A stretch of DNA of 59,498 nucleotides from a virus (IMGVR_UViG_3300037071_001110:1-59498); one strand, 5' to 3'; positions 26,062 to 33,645 are shown, counted from the stretch's first letter. Numbers and translations are program-made. The notes: generated from the sequence alone by a model not told the origin.

Positions 26062-26627
26062 GCGTCTCCGACCGACTCAAGTTCTCGACCAGGCCGCTCC
26101 AGACGCTGGACCTCGACACATTTGAAGAGGCTCTTGGCGAGTCAATGCAGGAAGTCTGGGACCTTGTGGCGACGGGGAGCAACGGTGAGGTCGGTTGGTC
26201 AGTTCTCCTCGACCCCAAGCGGTGCCCGGACAAGTATCTGCCCTGGCTCGCTCAGGTCGCCGGAGTCCTCACCACCCGACCTGGTGAGACATTTGAGCAC
26301 CTACGGGCGCGGATCATCGACGCCGAGCGATGGGGCAGGGGCACTCCTGACCAACTCTACCACGAGGCGATCCGGCTGGGCTTGACGAGATTCCTACTCC
26401 AAGAACGGACTCCCGGTGGCAACGCTTGGAGCGTGAGGTTCCTCTTTACCATCGATGAGTACGGGGTGGAGAAAGAGGCTGTCTTGGCGGGATACCTTCC
26501 GGCTGGTATCGTTCATGATGTTGGGTATTGGGAGGGAGTCCTCTACCAAGACAGCATTAACCTGGATCAAACGTACAGTGAGCGGCTTACCAGGTGGCCG
26601 ACATACTCCGACGTCAACGTTCCCTGA
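26058..26627 (+). CDS. Baseplate protein I-like
   Basis: The 189-aa protein follows gpJ as in P2-like tails and has the family signature KYLPWLAQVAGVL...RARIIDAERWGRGTPDQLYHEAIR. gpI proteins lock the wedge tips and often anchor fibres, consistent with the collar fibre gene that comes next. Confidence 0.8.
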   Translation: MSVSDRLKFSTRPLQTLDLDTFEEALGESMQEVWDLVATGSNGEVGWSVLLDPKRCPDKYLPWLAQVAGVLTTRPGETFEHLRARIIDAERWGRGTPDQLYHEAIRLGLTRFLLQERTPGGNAWSVRFLFTIDEYGVEKEAVLAGYLPAGIVHDVGYWEGVLYQDSINLDQTYSERLTRWPTYSDVNVP

Positions 26628-26635
26628 GGAGTCTC

Positions 26636-27355
26636 ATGGGCCTAACTACACCGAAGCTAGGTTTGCCGTATCCGGAAACAACTGATCCGGACAACGTCCC
26701 TGCGGACATCAAGGCTCTAGCCGAGAGGCTGGACACCCTTTCCAACGCCGGAACACTTACAATGCCGACCGGAATGATCACTCCGTTCGGTGGACCAATC
26801 GACAAGATTCCGCTCGGATGGATCTTGTGTGACGGGCGAACTGCGGATAGGCTAGGCCAGTCAGCGCTGTTTGCTGTCATCGGGACGCTTTGGGGTGGCG
26901 GTGACGGTACCACGACCTTCAACGTTCCTGACCTCCGGGGCAAGTTCCCGGCAGGAGCATTCGATGTACGGCCGGTTGGTGAGAAGGGAGGGGCCTGGGA
27001 CCACAGTCACGGGGCAGGCTCGTTCGTCTCGCCAGACCACCTTCACTCGATGGCCCACTCCCACTGGATGCAGCACTCGCACGGAGTCTCTATCACGACA
27101 GCGGGTATCCCGGCGGTTGCTGGGTACAACTACAACGCTGCCGTCGTCTCGGGCGGTGGCGGCAACGTCCAGCAGGCGGGTCACCCGCACCCTGCGACTT
27201 CGGGCTCCGGTGGGACGGACACCGGGAACCGGAACAGCACTGACGGTCCGAGCAATCCCAACACCGGGGCTGCGGATCGCGGGCTCGGTGTGACCGGCAC
27301 TTCCGGTACGGCCAACCCTCCGTACGCACTCGTCTCGTACATCATCAAGGCTTAG
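26636..27355 (+). CDS. Second tail-collar fibre protein
   Basis: The 239-aa protein holds a collar domain (GMITPFGGPIDKIPLGWILCDGR..., FNVPDLRGKFPAGAFD) and a His-rich tip (DHSHGAGSF, DHLHSMAHSHWMQHSHG, HPHPATSGSGG). It resembles the C-terminal part of the fibre at 20766 but lacks collagen repeats. ATG 26636 has GAGGAG eight bases upstream and is chosen over 26594, which overlaps gpI. Confidence 0.8.
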   Translation: MGLTTPKLGLPYPETTDPDNVPADIKALAERLDTLSNAGTLTMPTGMITPFGGPIDKIPLGWILCDGRTADRLGQSALFAVIGTLWGGGDGTTTFNVPDLRGKFPAGAFDVRPVGEKGGAWDHSHGAGSFVSPDHLHSMAHSHWMQHSHGVSITTAGIPAVAGYNYNAAVVSGGGGNVQQAGHPHPATSGSGGTDTGNRNSTDGPSNPNTGAADRGLGVTGTSGTANPPYALVSYIIKA

Positions 27356-27362
27356 GAGCGAT

Positions 27363-27539
27363 ATGCGATCCTACTACTTGAGCGTCTCGGCACCAGTAGG
27401 TGAACCGATCTTGACTCACGCTGAGTATGAGACGCAGCTGCGGTCAGCCTTTGAGATCCCTATGGAGGATTTCGTCACGGTCGCGATCATGACAACCATG
27501 CCACTTCCTGACGCTCCAGTCGTGCTCAACGAAGAATGA
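27363..27539 (+). CDS. Small unknown protein, 58 aa
   Basis: A short frame with TAGGAGCGAT just before ATG 27363, ending in an ATGA overlap with the holin-like gene. The sequence (RSYYLSVSAPVGEPILTHAE...) has no membrane segment or known motif. Its place at the start of the lysis region is the only clue. Confidence 0.6.
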   Translation: MRSYYLSVSAPVGEPILTHAEYETQLRSAFEIPMEDFVTVAIMTTMPLPDAPVVLNEE

Positions 27540-27769
27540 GCGAGGAAGGGGACATCCGTGAGCTTCAAGTGGAGGTCAACTACCTGAAGCGTGACCGCGA
27601 TGTCCTCATGGACTTCAAAGAGCAGATCGGTGGACTGATTGTCGAGTACGAAGCTCACGAGCAAAGAAGGGAAACACGAGGGGCACGTCTCCTCCGGTCC
27701 GTAACAATCACAGGTGGAGTAATAGGGATTCTCAGTGCAGTTGGCGTCATCTTTAGCCAAAGCCTTTGA
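27536..27769 (+). CDS. XhlA-like holin or lysis accessory protein
   Basis: The 77-aa protein has a charged coiled-coil N-terminal half ([25 protein letters not shown]) and one C-terminal membrane helix ([18 protein letters not shown]). This is the form of haemolysin XhlA-like proteins, which act with holins in lysis of Gram-positive hosts. It overlaps the genes on both sides. Confidence 0.65.
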   Translation: MSEEGDIRELQVEVNYLKRDRDVLMDFKEQIGGLIVEYEAHEQRRETRGARLLRSVTITGGVIGILSAVGVIFSQSL

Positions 27770-28439
27770 TGGCTTCTACGCATGGCTTGCAGAACCGAGA
27801 CGTCACCTTGTCGTCACGTCAATCACCGCGTTCCTTTTGGGCATTGGACTCGTCGTGCTAGTTGAACAGATCAACACCAATAAGGACCAAGCGGCGGCGG
27901 ACGTCAAGATTGTGAGCGGGGCCACAGCATTGACCGTCGAGTCGCGTCGGGTCCAATGCGAGCGCGACAACTTCCAGGACCGGACCACCGTTGCGATCTT
28001 GCGGGAGCTTCACGTTGACGTGACGTACGTCCCTGCAGATTGCGATGTATATGCTGAGGAAGGGCGCATCACTTACCCGAGCATCAACATCACAGGTACC
28101 CCAAACAAGCAAGGTCTTCCAGGTACACCCGGATCACCTGGTCTGCCCGGCCCCTCGGGCGAACCAGGTCTACCTGGAGCAGCAGGGGCAGTTGGGCCTC
28201 CGGGGCCGCCAGGTCCCACAGGTCCCGCCGGACCACCCGGCGAATCAATCACGGGTCCGCAAGGACCTCCAGGAGAGACAGGCCCACAGGGTGCGAAGGG
28301 TGAGCAAGGCTCGCCCGGATCATCTGGTGCCGACTCAACTGTCCCTGGTCCGCCAGGGCCTCCCGGTCCGACAGGACCGGCCGGACCACAAGGACCGCAG
28401 GGCATACCGGGATTCGTCCCGCCCGTTGCGGTTCCCTGA
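27735..28439 (+). CDS. Membrane-anchored collagen-like protein
   Basis: The 234-aa protein has one N-terminal membrane helix ([18 protein letters not shown], ~residues 26-43). About 70 residues then presumably lie outside, with two Cys (CERDN, DCDVY). The rest is nearly unbroken Gly-X-Y repeats (~residues 127-228) rich in Pro. It could display a collagen-like rod on the host surface. GTG 27735 lies 35 bases inside the previous gene, and a later start is possible. Confidence 0.75.
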   Translation: MQLASSLAKAFDGFYAWLAEPRRHLVVTSITAFLLGIGLVVLVEQINTNKDQAAADVKIVSGATALTVESRRVQCERDNFQDRTTVAILRELHVDVTYVPADCDVYAEEGRITYPSINITGTPNKQGLPGTPGSPGLPGPSGEPGLPGAAGAVGPPGPPGPTGPAGPPGESITGPQGPPGETGPQGAKGEQGSPGSSGADSTVPGPPGPPGPTGPAGPQGPQGIPGFVPPVAVP

Positions 28440-28465
28440 TCAAACAACACCCTCAGGGGGTATCA

Positions 28466-29002
28466 GTGAAGCGATTGCTCGTCGGACTAGTAGCGGCAGG
28501 CTCGCTGCTTGGGTTCGGAATCTCCCAAGCATCAGCAGCCGCGCCCAGCCTCACCACGGAGACGAACACCACCACGGTGAACTTCTTCTCCACCAACGTC
28601 ATCACGGCGAACTGCCCACCCGGCAGCCTCGCGGTCGGTGGCGGATGGTCCGTGTCCCAGCTACCGCTCGCGCAGCCGTTCATCCAGGAGTCCCGCCCGT
28701 CTGCGGGGAACCAGGGGTGGACCGTGCGCTCGCGCAACGTGGGCATCTTCGCATACGACCTCACGGCGTACGCGCAGTGCCTCTCCATCGACGTGACGCA
28801 GGGTCCGCCCGGCCCGCAGGGTCCGGCAGGGCCTCCCGGTCCGTCCAACGGTCTGCCCGGTCCGGCTGGCCCGCAGGGTCCGATCGGTCCCGCAGGTCCG
28901 AAGGGTGACACCGGTGCCCAGGGCATCCAGGGCATCCAGGGCCTCCGTGGCCCGCGCGGCTTCAGGGGCCTCCGTGGCCTCCGAGTGCTAGTTCGTAGGT
29001 AG
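28466..29002 (+). CDS. Secreted collagen-like protein 1
   Basis: The 178-aa protein begins with a clear signal peptide ([23 protein letters not shown], cleavage likely after ASA near residue 24). A small domain with [16 protein letters not shown]...AYAQCLSI follows, a pattern seen in secreted actinobacterial proteins with two conserved Cys. Gly-X-Y repeats (~112-160) and a basic tail of RGLRG repeats complete it. The GTG start follows AGGGGGTATCA. A secreted, not virion, product is inferred. Confidence 0.75.
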   Translation: MKRLLVGLVAAGSLLGFGISQASAAAPSLTTETNTTTVNFFSTNVITANCPPGSLAVGGGWSVSQLPLAQPFIQESRPSAGNQGWTVRSRNVGIFAYDLTAYAQCLSIDVTQGPPGPQGPAGPPGPSNGLPGPAGPQGPIGPAGPKGDTGAQGIQGIQGLRGPRGFRGLRGLRVLVRR

Positions 29003-29015
29003 TCCAATCGGGATC

Positions 29016-29045
29016 GGTAGGGTCAGGATTCGGCCTGGCCCTACC
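29016..29045 (+). terminator. Hairpin between secreted-protein genes
   Basis: An inverted repeat, GGTAGGGTCAGG...CCTGGCCCTACC (one mismatch, 6-base loop), lies in the 64-base gap between the two secreted collagen-like genes. It lacks a T-run, so it is a weak terminator, a processing site or a message stabiliser. Confidence 0.45.
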
Positions 29046-29066
29046 ATCCCACTTCAGGGGGTTCAA

Positions 29067-29831
29067 ATGAAAGTGTTCGCAGTCACCGTCCTTTTGGCGC
29101 TGATAGGCGCCGGGGCGGCATTAGCGGGACCGCCACCTGATCACGGTGGCACGCCGTGCGCAAACGGCAACCCGACCGACCTCTGTGACAACAACAAGGT
29201 GGTCGTGACCCAAGAGCCGCCCGGCGAGAACTGTGTCGCCGGTGGCCTCAAGGTCGTCGTCATTCACGGCAAGGTTGACCCTGTCCCTGTCCTTCACGAC
29301 ACAGTGGCGTTCCCCGACGCTGCCCCGCCTCCGACGGGCAGTAAGCCCACGCCTCCCGAGGACCAGCCGGATGAGACGTTCTTCGTCTGCAACGGCATCC
29401 CGGGTCCGCCTGGGCCTGCGGGGCCTCCCGGTCCGCAAGGACCTCCCGGGCCTGCCGGTCCTCCTGGGACAGCAGGTGCCCCGGGTACGCCCTCCAACCC
29501 GATCGTGACCCCGCCGGTCTGCCACTCCTCGACGCGCATTGGCGTTCGCATGTTCCTGCCTCGACGCCTCGGGCTCTTCAACGTCGTCAACCTTCGCATC
29601 CAGAAGAGCAACAGCCCGGTTGTTCGGTTCAACGGGCCTCTGCGGGTCCGCGACACCCGGCCGAGCAGCAAGGTCCAGGGGCGGTTCATCTTCGTCCCGC
29701 TCCGTGACCGCAACTGCGGTTCCTACCTCCTCACAGTCAGCCACGGACCGGCAGCGCAGGTCGAGCCGCTGATCCAGATCTGGCAGATCACGGGCCGGTT
29801 CGGCCTCAAGCGGACGACAATCACAGGGTAG
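29067..29831 (+). CDS. Secreted collagen-like protein 2
   Basis: The 254-aa protein starts with a signal peptide ([20 protein letters not shown]). It has a Cys-containing N-terminal domain (~20-115), a short collagen stretch ([19 protein letters not shown], about 112-145) and a basic beta-rich C-terminal domain with [18 protein letters not shown]...[11 protein letters not shown]. The AGGGGGTTCAA upstream matches that of the preceding gene. It sits immediately before the endolysin. Confidence 0.75.
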   Translation: MKVFAVTVLLALIGAGAALAGPPPDHGGTPCANGNPTDLCDNNKVVVTQEPPGENCVAGGLKVVVIHGKVDPVPVLHDTVAFPDAAPPPTGSKPTPPEDQPDETFFVCNGIPGPPGPAGPPGPQGPPGPAGPPGTAGAPGTPSNPIVTPPVCHSSTRIGVRMFLPRRLGLFNVVNLRIQKSNSPVVRFNGPLRVRDTRPSSKVQGRFIFVPLRDRNCGSYLLTVSHGPAAQVEPLIQIWQITGRFGLKRTTITG

Positions 29832-29836
29832 GTGAT

Positions 29837-30613
29837 ATGAGTACCTACGCCCAGAAGGCTTGTGACATCGCCGAAGGACAAATCGGCATTCACGAGTCGC
29901 CGTGGGGAAGCAACAAGGGTGGCTGCGAGAAGTACCAGAAGCCCTGGGGCTCGTGGATGATCGGCGAGCCCTGGTGCGGAGCGTTCGTTGCCTGGGTTTG
30001 GGAGCAGGCGGATATGGATGGGATGGGTCTTGCCGACCCCTCGACGGCGACAATGTGTAACATCGCCAACAAGGGTCACAAGTGCTCGGCTCGCCCGATG
30101 GCCGCGTTCGTCAATTGCGGCACGCATACCGGCCTGCTCCACACGAACCTCGGGAACAACGTTTGGAAGTGCATCGAGGGGAACTCCAACGATCAGGTTC
30201 GGTGGGTCCAGCGGAACATCGGTGGCTTGACGATCTACGCGCCGCCAGAGATCAAGAACAACAAGCCAATGGAGCCTCCCACCCAGACCTGGTACTACGT
30301 CGAGGATGTCCACCAGCACGGAGTGCGCGAGTTCGGTGGCTGGTCCTCAGCGAAGGGCAGGGATGAGAAGCTCGCGGGCATGGACGACCCGGGGCATTAC
30401 CGGAAGTTCAAGCGCGAGTACCCCTCCAAGAAGTCGCCGTACTTCTTTGAGGACCCCAGCAAGTCCGAGAGGTACTACGGTGGGTGGACTTCCAAGAAGG
30501 GCCGAGACGACTCGCTCAAGGCTCTGGAGGAGCAGTACGACCGAACCATGCGCCCGTTCTCCGTCAACAAGAAGGTGAGCAGCGGCGGTGGCGAACCCGG
30601 CAAGGAAACCTGA
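29837..30613 (+). CDS. Endolysin, CHAP-type with C-terminal repeats
   Basis: The 258-aa protein has a CHAP/NlpC-like N-terminal domain: IAEGQIGIHESPWGSNKG, then EPWCGAFVAWVWEQA with the likely nucleophile Cys47, and CGTHTGLLHTN with the likely catalytic His97. Two related ~30-residue units near 150-185 and 205-235, each with GGW(S/T)S-KGRD, probably bind the cell wall. There is no signal peptide, so release would depend on a holin. It cuts peptidoglycan at the end of infection. Confidence 0.8.
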   Translation: MSTYAQKACDIAEGQIGIHESPWGSNKGGCEKYQKPWGSWMIGEPWCGAFVAWVWEQADMDGMGLADPSTATMCNIANKGHKCSARPMAAFVNCGTHTGLLHTNLGNNVWKCIEGNSNDQVRWVQRNIGGLTIYAPPEIKNNKPMEPPTQTWYYVEDVHQHGVREFGGWSSAKGRDEKLAGMDDPGHYRKFKREYPSKKSPYFFEDPSKSERYYGGWTSKKGRDDSLKALEEQYDRTMRPFSVNKKVSSGGGEPGKET

Positions 30614-30625
30614 GAGGAGAGCCCT

Positions 30626-30790
30626 ATGGGCGAGGAAGTTGTTGAGGCAGAGAATCCGCAACTCGCGTTCGCAATCATCGATGAGACCGGACAGCCAGTT
30701 GCCGAACCCCTCCCCACCAAGCCCCTCGACATCAGCCCCGAGAGGATGGAGGCACTACAGAAGGAAGCTCAGGAGGCTGAGGAGCGATAG
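30626..30790 (+). CDS. Small acidic protein, 54 aa
   Basis: A short frame with AGAGGAGAGCCCT before ATG 30626. The product is acidic (many Glu) with a helical C-terminus (ERMEALQKEAQEAEE) and no membrane segment. It sits between the endolysin and a membrane peptide. Function unknown. Confidence 0.55.
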   Translation: MGEEVVEAENPQLAFAIIDETGQPVAEPLPTKPLDISPERMEALQKEAQEAEER

Positions 30791-30812
30791 GCTAGACAAG
30801 GCCCTTCTCTTC

Positions 30813-30929
30813 ATGATCCTGATCGCGGTGACCGGGGTAGCAATCTCCGAAGTTGATGGTCTACGATCTGCCCTGGTGTTCCTATCCATCGCCGGCCTCA
30901 TCTGGGGCGCCTGGCTAGTCATTCCGTAG
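30813..30929 (+). CDS. Small two-helix membrane protein, holin candidate
   Basis: From ATG 30813 the 38-aa frame encodes two hydrophobic stretches (MILIAVTGVAISEV and ALVFLSIAGLIWGAWLVIP) around a short DGLRS loop. The open frame continues upstream with a plausible start of the first helix (DKALLF), so the true start may be earlier and non-canonical. Lying just after the endolysin, it is a reasonable holin candidate. Confidence 0.45.
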   Translation: MILIAVTGVAISEVDGLRSALVFLSIAGLIWGAWLVIP

Positions 30930-30937
30930 GAGGAGCA

Positions 30938-31093
30938 GTGGCGGAGAAGGACAAGGAAACGACTGAGGAGTCCACCCGGCTCAGCAAGGCCGAGAAGGAC
31001 GCCCAGCAGGAGAACCTGGACGACGATCAGAAGGAAGCTCTGAAGGCGTACAACGAACGGCAGAAGCAGCTGAAGGAAATCGGCGCCATCTGA
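30938..31093 (+). CDS. Small charged helical protein, 51 aa
   Basis: GTG 30938 has a strong TAGGAGGAGCA upstream. The product is almost entirely charged helix (RLSKAEKDAQQENLDDDQK...NERQKQLKEIG), with no other feature. Its stop overlaps the HNH gene start (TGATG). Confidence 0.6.
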   Translation: MAEKDKETTEESTRLSKAEKDAQQENLDDDQKEALKAYNERQKQLKEIGAI

Positions 31094-31527
31094 TGACGTT
31101 CGAGCAGCGACTGTGGCGGCGGGTTGGACGAGGAGGAGAGAATGACTGCTGGCCGGTTACGACAGGCCGAGCCGTCATCATGCTCGACGGGAAGAACAGG
31201 AAGATGTCCCACTTCGTCTGCCAGTGGTTCCATGGGGACCCGCCGTCACAATCCTGCATCGTTCTTCATTCGTGCGATAACACCGTCTGCCTAAACTGGC
31301 GTCACCTCTCGTGGGGGACTCACGCGATGAACATGCGAGAGGCGAGCGACCGGGGCAGACTCATCACGAAGCGCCCGATCAGACGGAGACTGACCGCCGA
31401 AGATGTCAAGTTAATCCGCGAGCTATTGGCGGGCGGAACGAGCGGCAGAAGCATAGCCGCTCATTTTGATATCTCGGACAGGATGGTCCGGAAGATCAAA
31501 AACCGAGAGGCCTGGGCACAGGTCTGA
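31093..31527 (+). CDS. HNH homing-type endonuclease
   Basis: The 144-aa protein has a compact HNH domain: YDG-like DGKNRKMSHFV, then LHSCDNTVCLNWRHLSWGTHAMNMRE, with the H, N and H positions of phage HNH enzymes. A C-terminal helix-turn-helix (EDVKLIRELLAGGTSGRSIAAHFDISDRMVRKIKN) probably binds the target. It is the last rightward gene and may be a mobile intronless homing gene. Confidence 0.85.
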   Translation: MTFEQRLWRRVGRGGENDCWPVTTGRAVIMLDGKNRKMSHFVCQWFHGDPPSQSCIVLHSCDNTVCLNWRHLSWGTHAMNMREASDRGRLITKRPIRRRLTAEDVKLIRELLAGGTSGRSIAAHFDISDRMVRKIKNREAWAQV

Positions 31528-31561
31528 CGCAAGGGGCTGATACGGGACAGCCCTGGACAAT

Positions 31562-31599
31562 GAGCGGTCGGGATTCTGAGCCCCCTTGCCCGGCCGCTC
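31562..31599. terminator. Terminator hairpin after the rightward operon
   Basis: GAGCGGTCGGG (31562-31572) pairs with CCCGGCCGCTC (31589-31599) across a 16-base loop, inside a wider pairing of GCAAGGGGCT with AGCCCCCTTGC. It lies 35 bases after the last rightward gene, in the gap between converging operons. No T-run follows. Confidence 0.5.
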
Positions 31600-31706
31600 C
31601 GTCCACTTGCCACCCCAGCAAGCTGCGAAAAAGCCGCTCGTAGCGGACAGGCAGGTCCCCCTAGGGTCGCCGGTGGGCGCCGGATTCCGTTATCAAGCCG
31701 TTTAAC

Positions 31707-31800
31707 CCCCGCCGTAGCGGCCTAGACGGCTGTCCCGGTCCCGGGAGGGCTAGAGCCCCTACCCCTAACTGGAAATCGGTTCTAGGCCGATACGGCGGGG
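31707..31800. repeat. 20-bp inverted repeat between converging operons
   Basis: Two 20-base arms, CCCCGCCGTAGCGGCCTAGA and its near-perfect complement at 31781-31800 (one mismatch), enclose 54 bases that contain further GC-rich hairpins (GTCCCGGTCCCGGGA). It ends just before the stop of the last leftward gene at 31805. It could stop transcription from both sides. Part of the arm is repeated at 50227-50310. Confidence 0.6.
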
Positions 31801-31804
31801 TCCA

Positions 31805-32146
31805 TCAAGCGGCCTTCCCGCGCTTCAACTTCTTGATCCCGGCCCTTTTGCGGTCGCTCTCGACGTGTTCCCAGATTGTTCGGTGATTCCTGGCCTTATC
31901 GGCAGGGGGTCCCCCGCCGTCACTGGAGAGCTTGCAGTACCCCTCGTATGTCCGGACCTGGAGGTTGTCGACCTCCTCCGGGTCCAAGTGTTGGTAGGGA
32001 TCTCGTTGGGTGTGAGCGGCGAAGGACATCTCATCCTCCTCCCCTGTTGAGGGTCCCTCTACGAAACACAGGTCGCATTGGACGCAGTGCGACCCGCAGT
32101 AGTTGGCGGGGATCTGTCGATCGTCGTACAGGTCCTCACGCGGCAT
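31805..32146 (-). CDS. Unknown protein with CxxC pair, 113 aa
   Basis: ATG 32146 is chosen because AAGGAGG lies ten bases upstream on the minus strand. The protein has YCGSHCVQCDLCF near its N-terminus, a probable metal knuckle, and a basic C-terminal tail (RKRAGIKKLKRGKAA). It is the last gene of the leftward block and ends at the inverted-repeat terminator. Function unknown. Confidence 0.6.
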   Translation of the reverse strand: MPREDLYDDRQIPANYCGSHCVQCDLCFVEGPSTGEEDEMSFAAHTQRDPYQHLDPEEVDNLQVRTYEGYCKLSSDGGGPPADKARNHRTIWEHVESDRKRAGIKKLKRGKAA

Positions 32147-32384
32147 CGGGGCCGTCCTCCTTGATGGGGTTATCCTCCTTGAACTTTTCTGCCGCATCTT
32201 GGTGCCGTCTGAAGCAGTGGGTGAGGCGGCTCCGAGTCTCTGTCAGGGATGCATTGAGACCGGGGCAACTGAACACTGCCCCGAGTGCCTCAGACCGGAC
32301 CTTGTCGATAGCCGCGATGCATTCAATCAGTGGCGCGATCTGCTTCTCCATCCCTTCGATGGTAGCTCGGATGTCTTCGTTCAT
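32136..32384 (-). CDS. Small helical protein, 82 aa
   Basis: ATG 32384 follows GAAAGGGACAAA. The product is a charged helical protein (MNEDIRATIEGMEKQIAPLIECIAAIDKVRSE...LTETRSRLTHCFRRHQDAAEKF), possibly coiled coil. It is served by its own promoter and a long structured leader upstream. No known family. Confidence 0.6.
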   Translation of the reverse strand: MNEDIRATIEGMEKQIAPLIECIAAIDKVRSEALGAVFSCPGLNASLTETRSRLTHCFRRHQDAAEKFKEDNPIKEDGPDAA

Positions 32385-32404
32385 TTTGTCCCTTTCATGA
32401 GAAA

Positions 32405-32525
32405 GGCCGAGCCTGGGAGCCTCAGGTGGAAGGGAAAGGGCATAACCCTCCAGCAACTGATAGCTTTAACCCAGGCCCGGCCGACCACGAGGCGGTGGTA
32501 CCCCCGTGGACCTGTACCCGCCTCG
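32405..32525 (-). ncRNA. Structured 5' leader upstream of 32384
   Basis: Between the promoter at 32532-32560 and ATG 32384 lie ~145 bases without a gene. The RNA can form CGAGGCGG/CCGCCTCG (32488-32495 with 32518-32525), extended by GGTAC/GTACC. A second helix of 13 positions pairs 32405-32417 with 32470-32482 (one mismatch). This is much more structure than an ordinary leader and may be a cis-regulatory RNA. I do not recognise the class. Confidence 0.45.
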
Positions 32526-32531
32526 CTCCGG

Positions 32532-32560
32532 ACGATACCGGAGTTCAACGGGAAAGTCTA
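32532..32560 (-). promoter_or_regulatory. Minus promoter TAGACT-N17-TATCGT
   Basis: Read on the minus strand, -35 TAGACT (32555-32560) and -10 TATCGT (32532-32537) are 17 bases apart. The TAG of the -35 box is the stop codon of the gene at 32558-32761. It belongs to the recurring promoter family of this genome. Confidence 0.6.
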
Positions 32561-32761
32561 GTCCTTCATTTCCTCACGAGGGGGCCAATTCCACTCTGGG
32601 TCCCTCTCGCGGAACTTCTTGTTGATCGCCTCCTCTAGCTCCATGTCGGCGATGCGGTGATTGAGACGAATGATCTTCTGCTGTTGACTTCTGACGAGGT
32701 ACCAAAGGTACCCGAGAGCGCCAATCACGAGGATCGAGAGAATGAACGCGGTTGTAGTCAA
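32558..32761 (-). CDS. Single-pass membrane protein, 67 aa
   Basis: The protein has an N-terminal membrane helix (AFILSILVIGALGYLWYLV) and a cytoplasmic helical tail (QQQKIIRLNHRIADMELEEAI). The TTG start overlaps the stop of the gene upstream (ATTGAC). Its stop codon is part of the next promoter. Role unknown; possibly a membrane-located superinfection or lysis-control factor, which is a guess. Confidence 0.6.
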   Translation of the reverse strand: MTTTAFILSILVIGALGYLWYLVRSQQQKIIRLNHRIADMELEEAINKKFRERDPEWNWPPREEMKD

Positions 32762-33057
32762 TGCGTATGCTTGAACTCCATGATGTCTTTGACGGCCTCA
32801 TTCGCGATCGACCATGCCGCGTACGAGGAGTTGCACCCCTTGTGATTGCAACTCTCGAAGTTCAGGCAGACCTTGCCCTCGTGTTCATCAATTGAGGAGA
32901 GGGCAGCCATCATCCGGTTGTTCTCCCAGATGAGGGCGCGGACGTACGGGACCCACGGTTCGTGCTGCCGCTCCTCTAGGATCTTCATGAGGGCGGTCGT
33001 TGGCAACTCCTCAGGCTGGGCATCCTTGCCCAACCGCTGGATCTTGCGAGAACTCAC
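32758..33057 (-). CDS. Unknown protein, 99 aa
   Basis: A soluble protein with a helical core (TALMKILEERQHEPWVPYVRALIWENNRMM) and Cys/His residues near its end (CLNFESCNHKGCNSSY) that may bind a metal. The GTG start is coupled to the upstream stop (GTGA). No family recognised. Confidence 0.6.
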   Translation of the reverse strand: MSSRKIQRLGKDAQPEELPTTALMKILEERQHEPWVPYVRALIWENNRMMAALSSIDEHEGKVCLNFESCNHKGCNSSYAAWSIANEAVKDIMEFKHTH

Positions 33058-33245
33058 TTGGAGGGCTTCTCTCCGTACAACGCCACCCGCTCAGCCTGGA
33101 GTCGTCCGACCGCTCGCCTCGCGGCAGCCTTCTGGTGCGACGTCAGAAGCGGAAATGGCTTCTCCTCGATGATCAGTACAGCGAGCGTCTCGCGCTCAAA
33201 GTCTGAGAGGGTGTACGGACCCTCGACCACCCATCTGGTAGTCAT
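33054..33245 (-). CDS. Small unknown protein, 63 aa
   Basis: A basic 63-aa protein (TLSDFERETLAVLIIEEKPFPLLTSHQKAAARRAVGRLQAE), mostly helical. It is coupled to both neighbours by 4-bp overlaps. No motif recognised. Confidence 0.6.
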   Translation of the reverse strand: MTTRWVVEGPYTLSDFERETLAVLIIEEKPFPLLTSHQKAAARRAVGRLQAERVALYGEKPSK

Positions 33246-33499
33246 GACCGAGGCGATGGCTCGTCGCCGTACATGACGTCGTCCAGGTGGGTAAACACCG
33301 GCCGCTCAACGTAGTCGTTGAGGTGGCGACGGATGTTCGTTCCCAGGTGGGTGGCCTCGCGGCGCTCCTGTCCGTCGCCGAAGGCGGCCAGCGCGTCCAC
33401 GATCATCCTCCAGGCTCCCACCGTCAAAGGCGGGTGCATGAGAACGAGGCGCGGGTCCTCATACTCGTCCGGAGCCTTATCGAACATGTTGGAAGGCAA
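33242..33499 (-). CDS. Unknown protein, 85 aa
   Basis: The first gene after the structured leader. TTG 33499 has AGGAGG four bases upstream; ATG 33487 is the alternative. The sequence (EDPRLVLMHPPLTVGAWRMIVDALAAFGDGQERREATHLGTNIRRHL) suggests a small helical protein. If the leader is a switch, this gene and the three after it are its targets. Confidence 0.6.
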   Translation of the reverse strand: MPSNMFDKAPDEYEDPRLVLMHPPLTVGAWRMIVDALAAFGDGQERREATHLGTNIRRHLNDYVERPVFTHLDDVMYGDEPSPRS

Positions 33500-33528
33500 T
33501 TGTCCTCCTAGCCCTTTTTCAGATAGTT

Positions 33529-33640
33529 GTCGGAGCGAGGAGGGTCAGCGTTCGGTTCAACCCACTGGTGGGAAAGAAAGCACCGGCGGGCCGACACCTG
33601 CCTTTCGGTACAGATGACGCTCCCGTCCCCCGCTCCGACC
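33529..33640 (-). ncRNA. Candidate cis-regulatory RNA leader
   Basis: The predicted transcript starts at 33639-33640, exactly at the 5' strand of a perfect 9-bp helix (minus-strand GTCGGAGCG pairing with CGCTCCGAC, 33631-33639 with 33529-33537). Inside it, GGG-AGCGU can pair with ACGCU-GA-CCC. One arm is CAUCUG-UA-CC-GAAA-GG-CAGGUG, a stem capped by a GNRA tetraloop, and another is UCGG...CCGA enclosing CCCA-CCAG-UGGG. The whole is a closed multi-branched RNA of ~110 nt, followed by a ribosome binding site. This is riboswitch-like architecture, but I cannot match it to a known class. Confidence 0.5.
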
Positions 33641-33645
33641 TACCT

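Noticed and set aside
27093-29713. Antisense Gly/Pro-rich frames over the collagen-like genes
   Set aside because: Collagen codons (GGN CCN) are nearly self-complementary and make mirror collagen frames. Signal peptides and ribosome binding sites exist only on the plus strand.
33541-33639. Possible second tRNA in the 33.5-kb leader (GGTTCAACCC on the plus strand looks like a T-loop)
   Set aside because: The surrounding stems do not form a cloverleaf with an anticodon arm, and the minus-strand fold is better supported by the promoter position.
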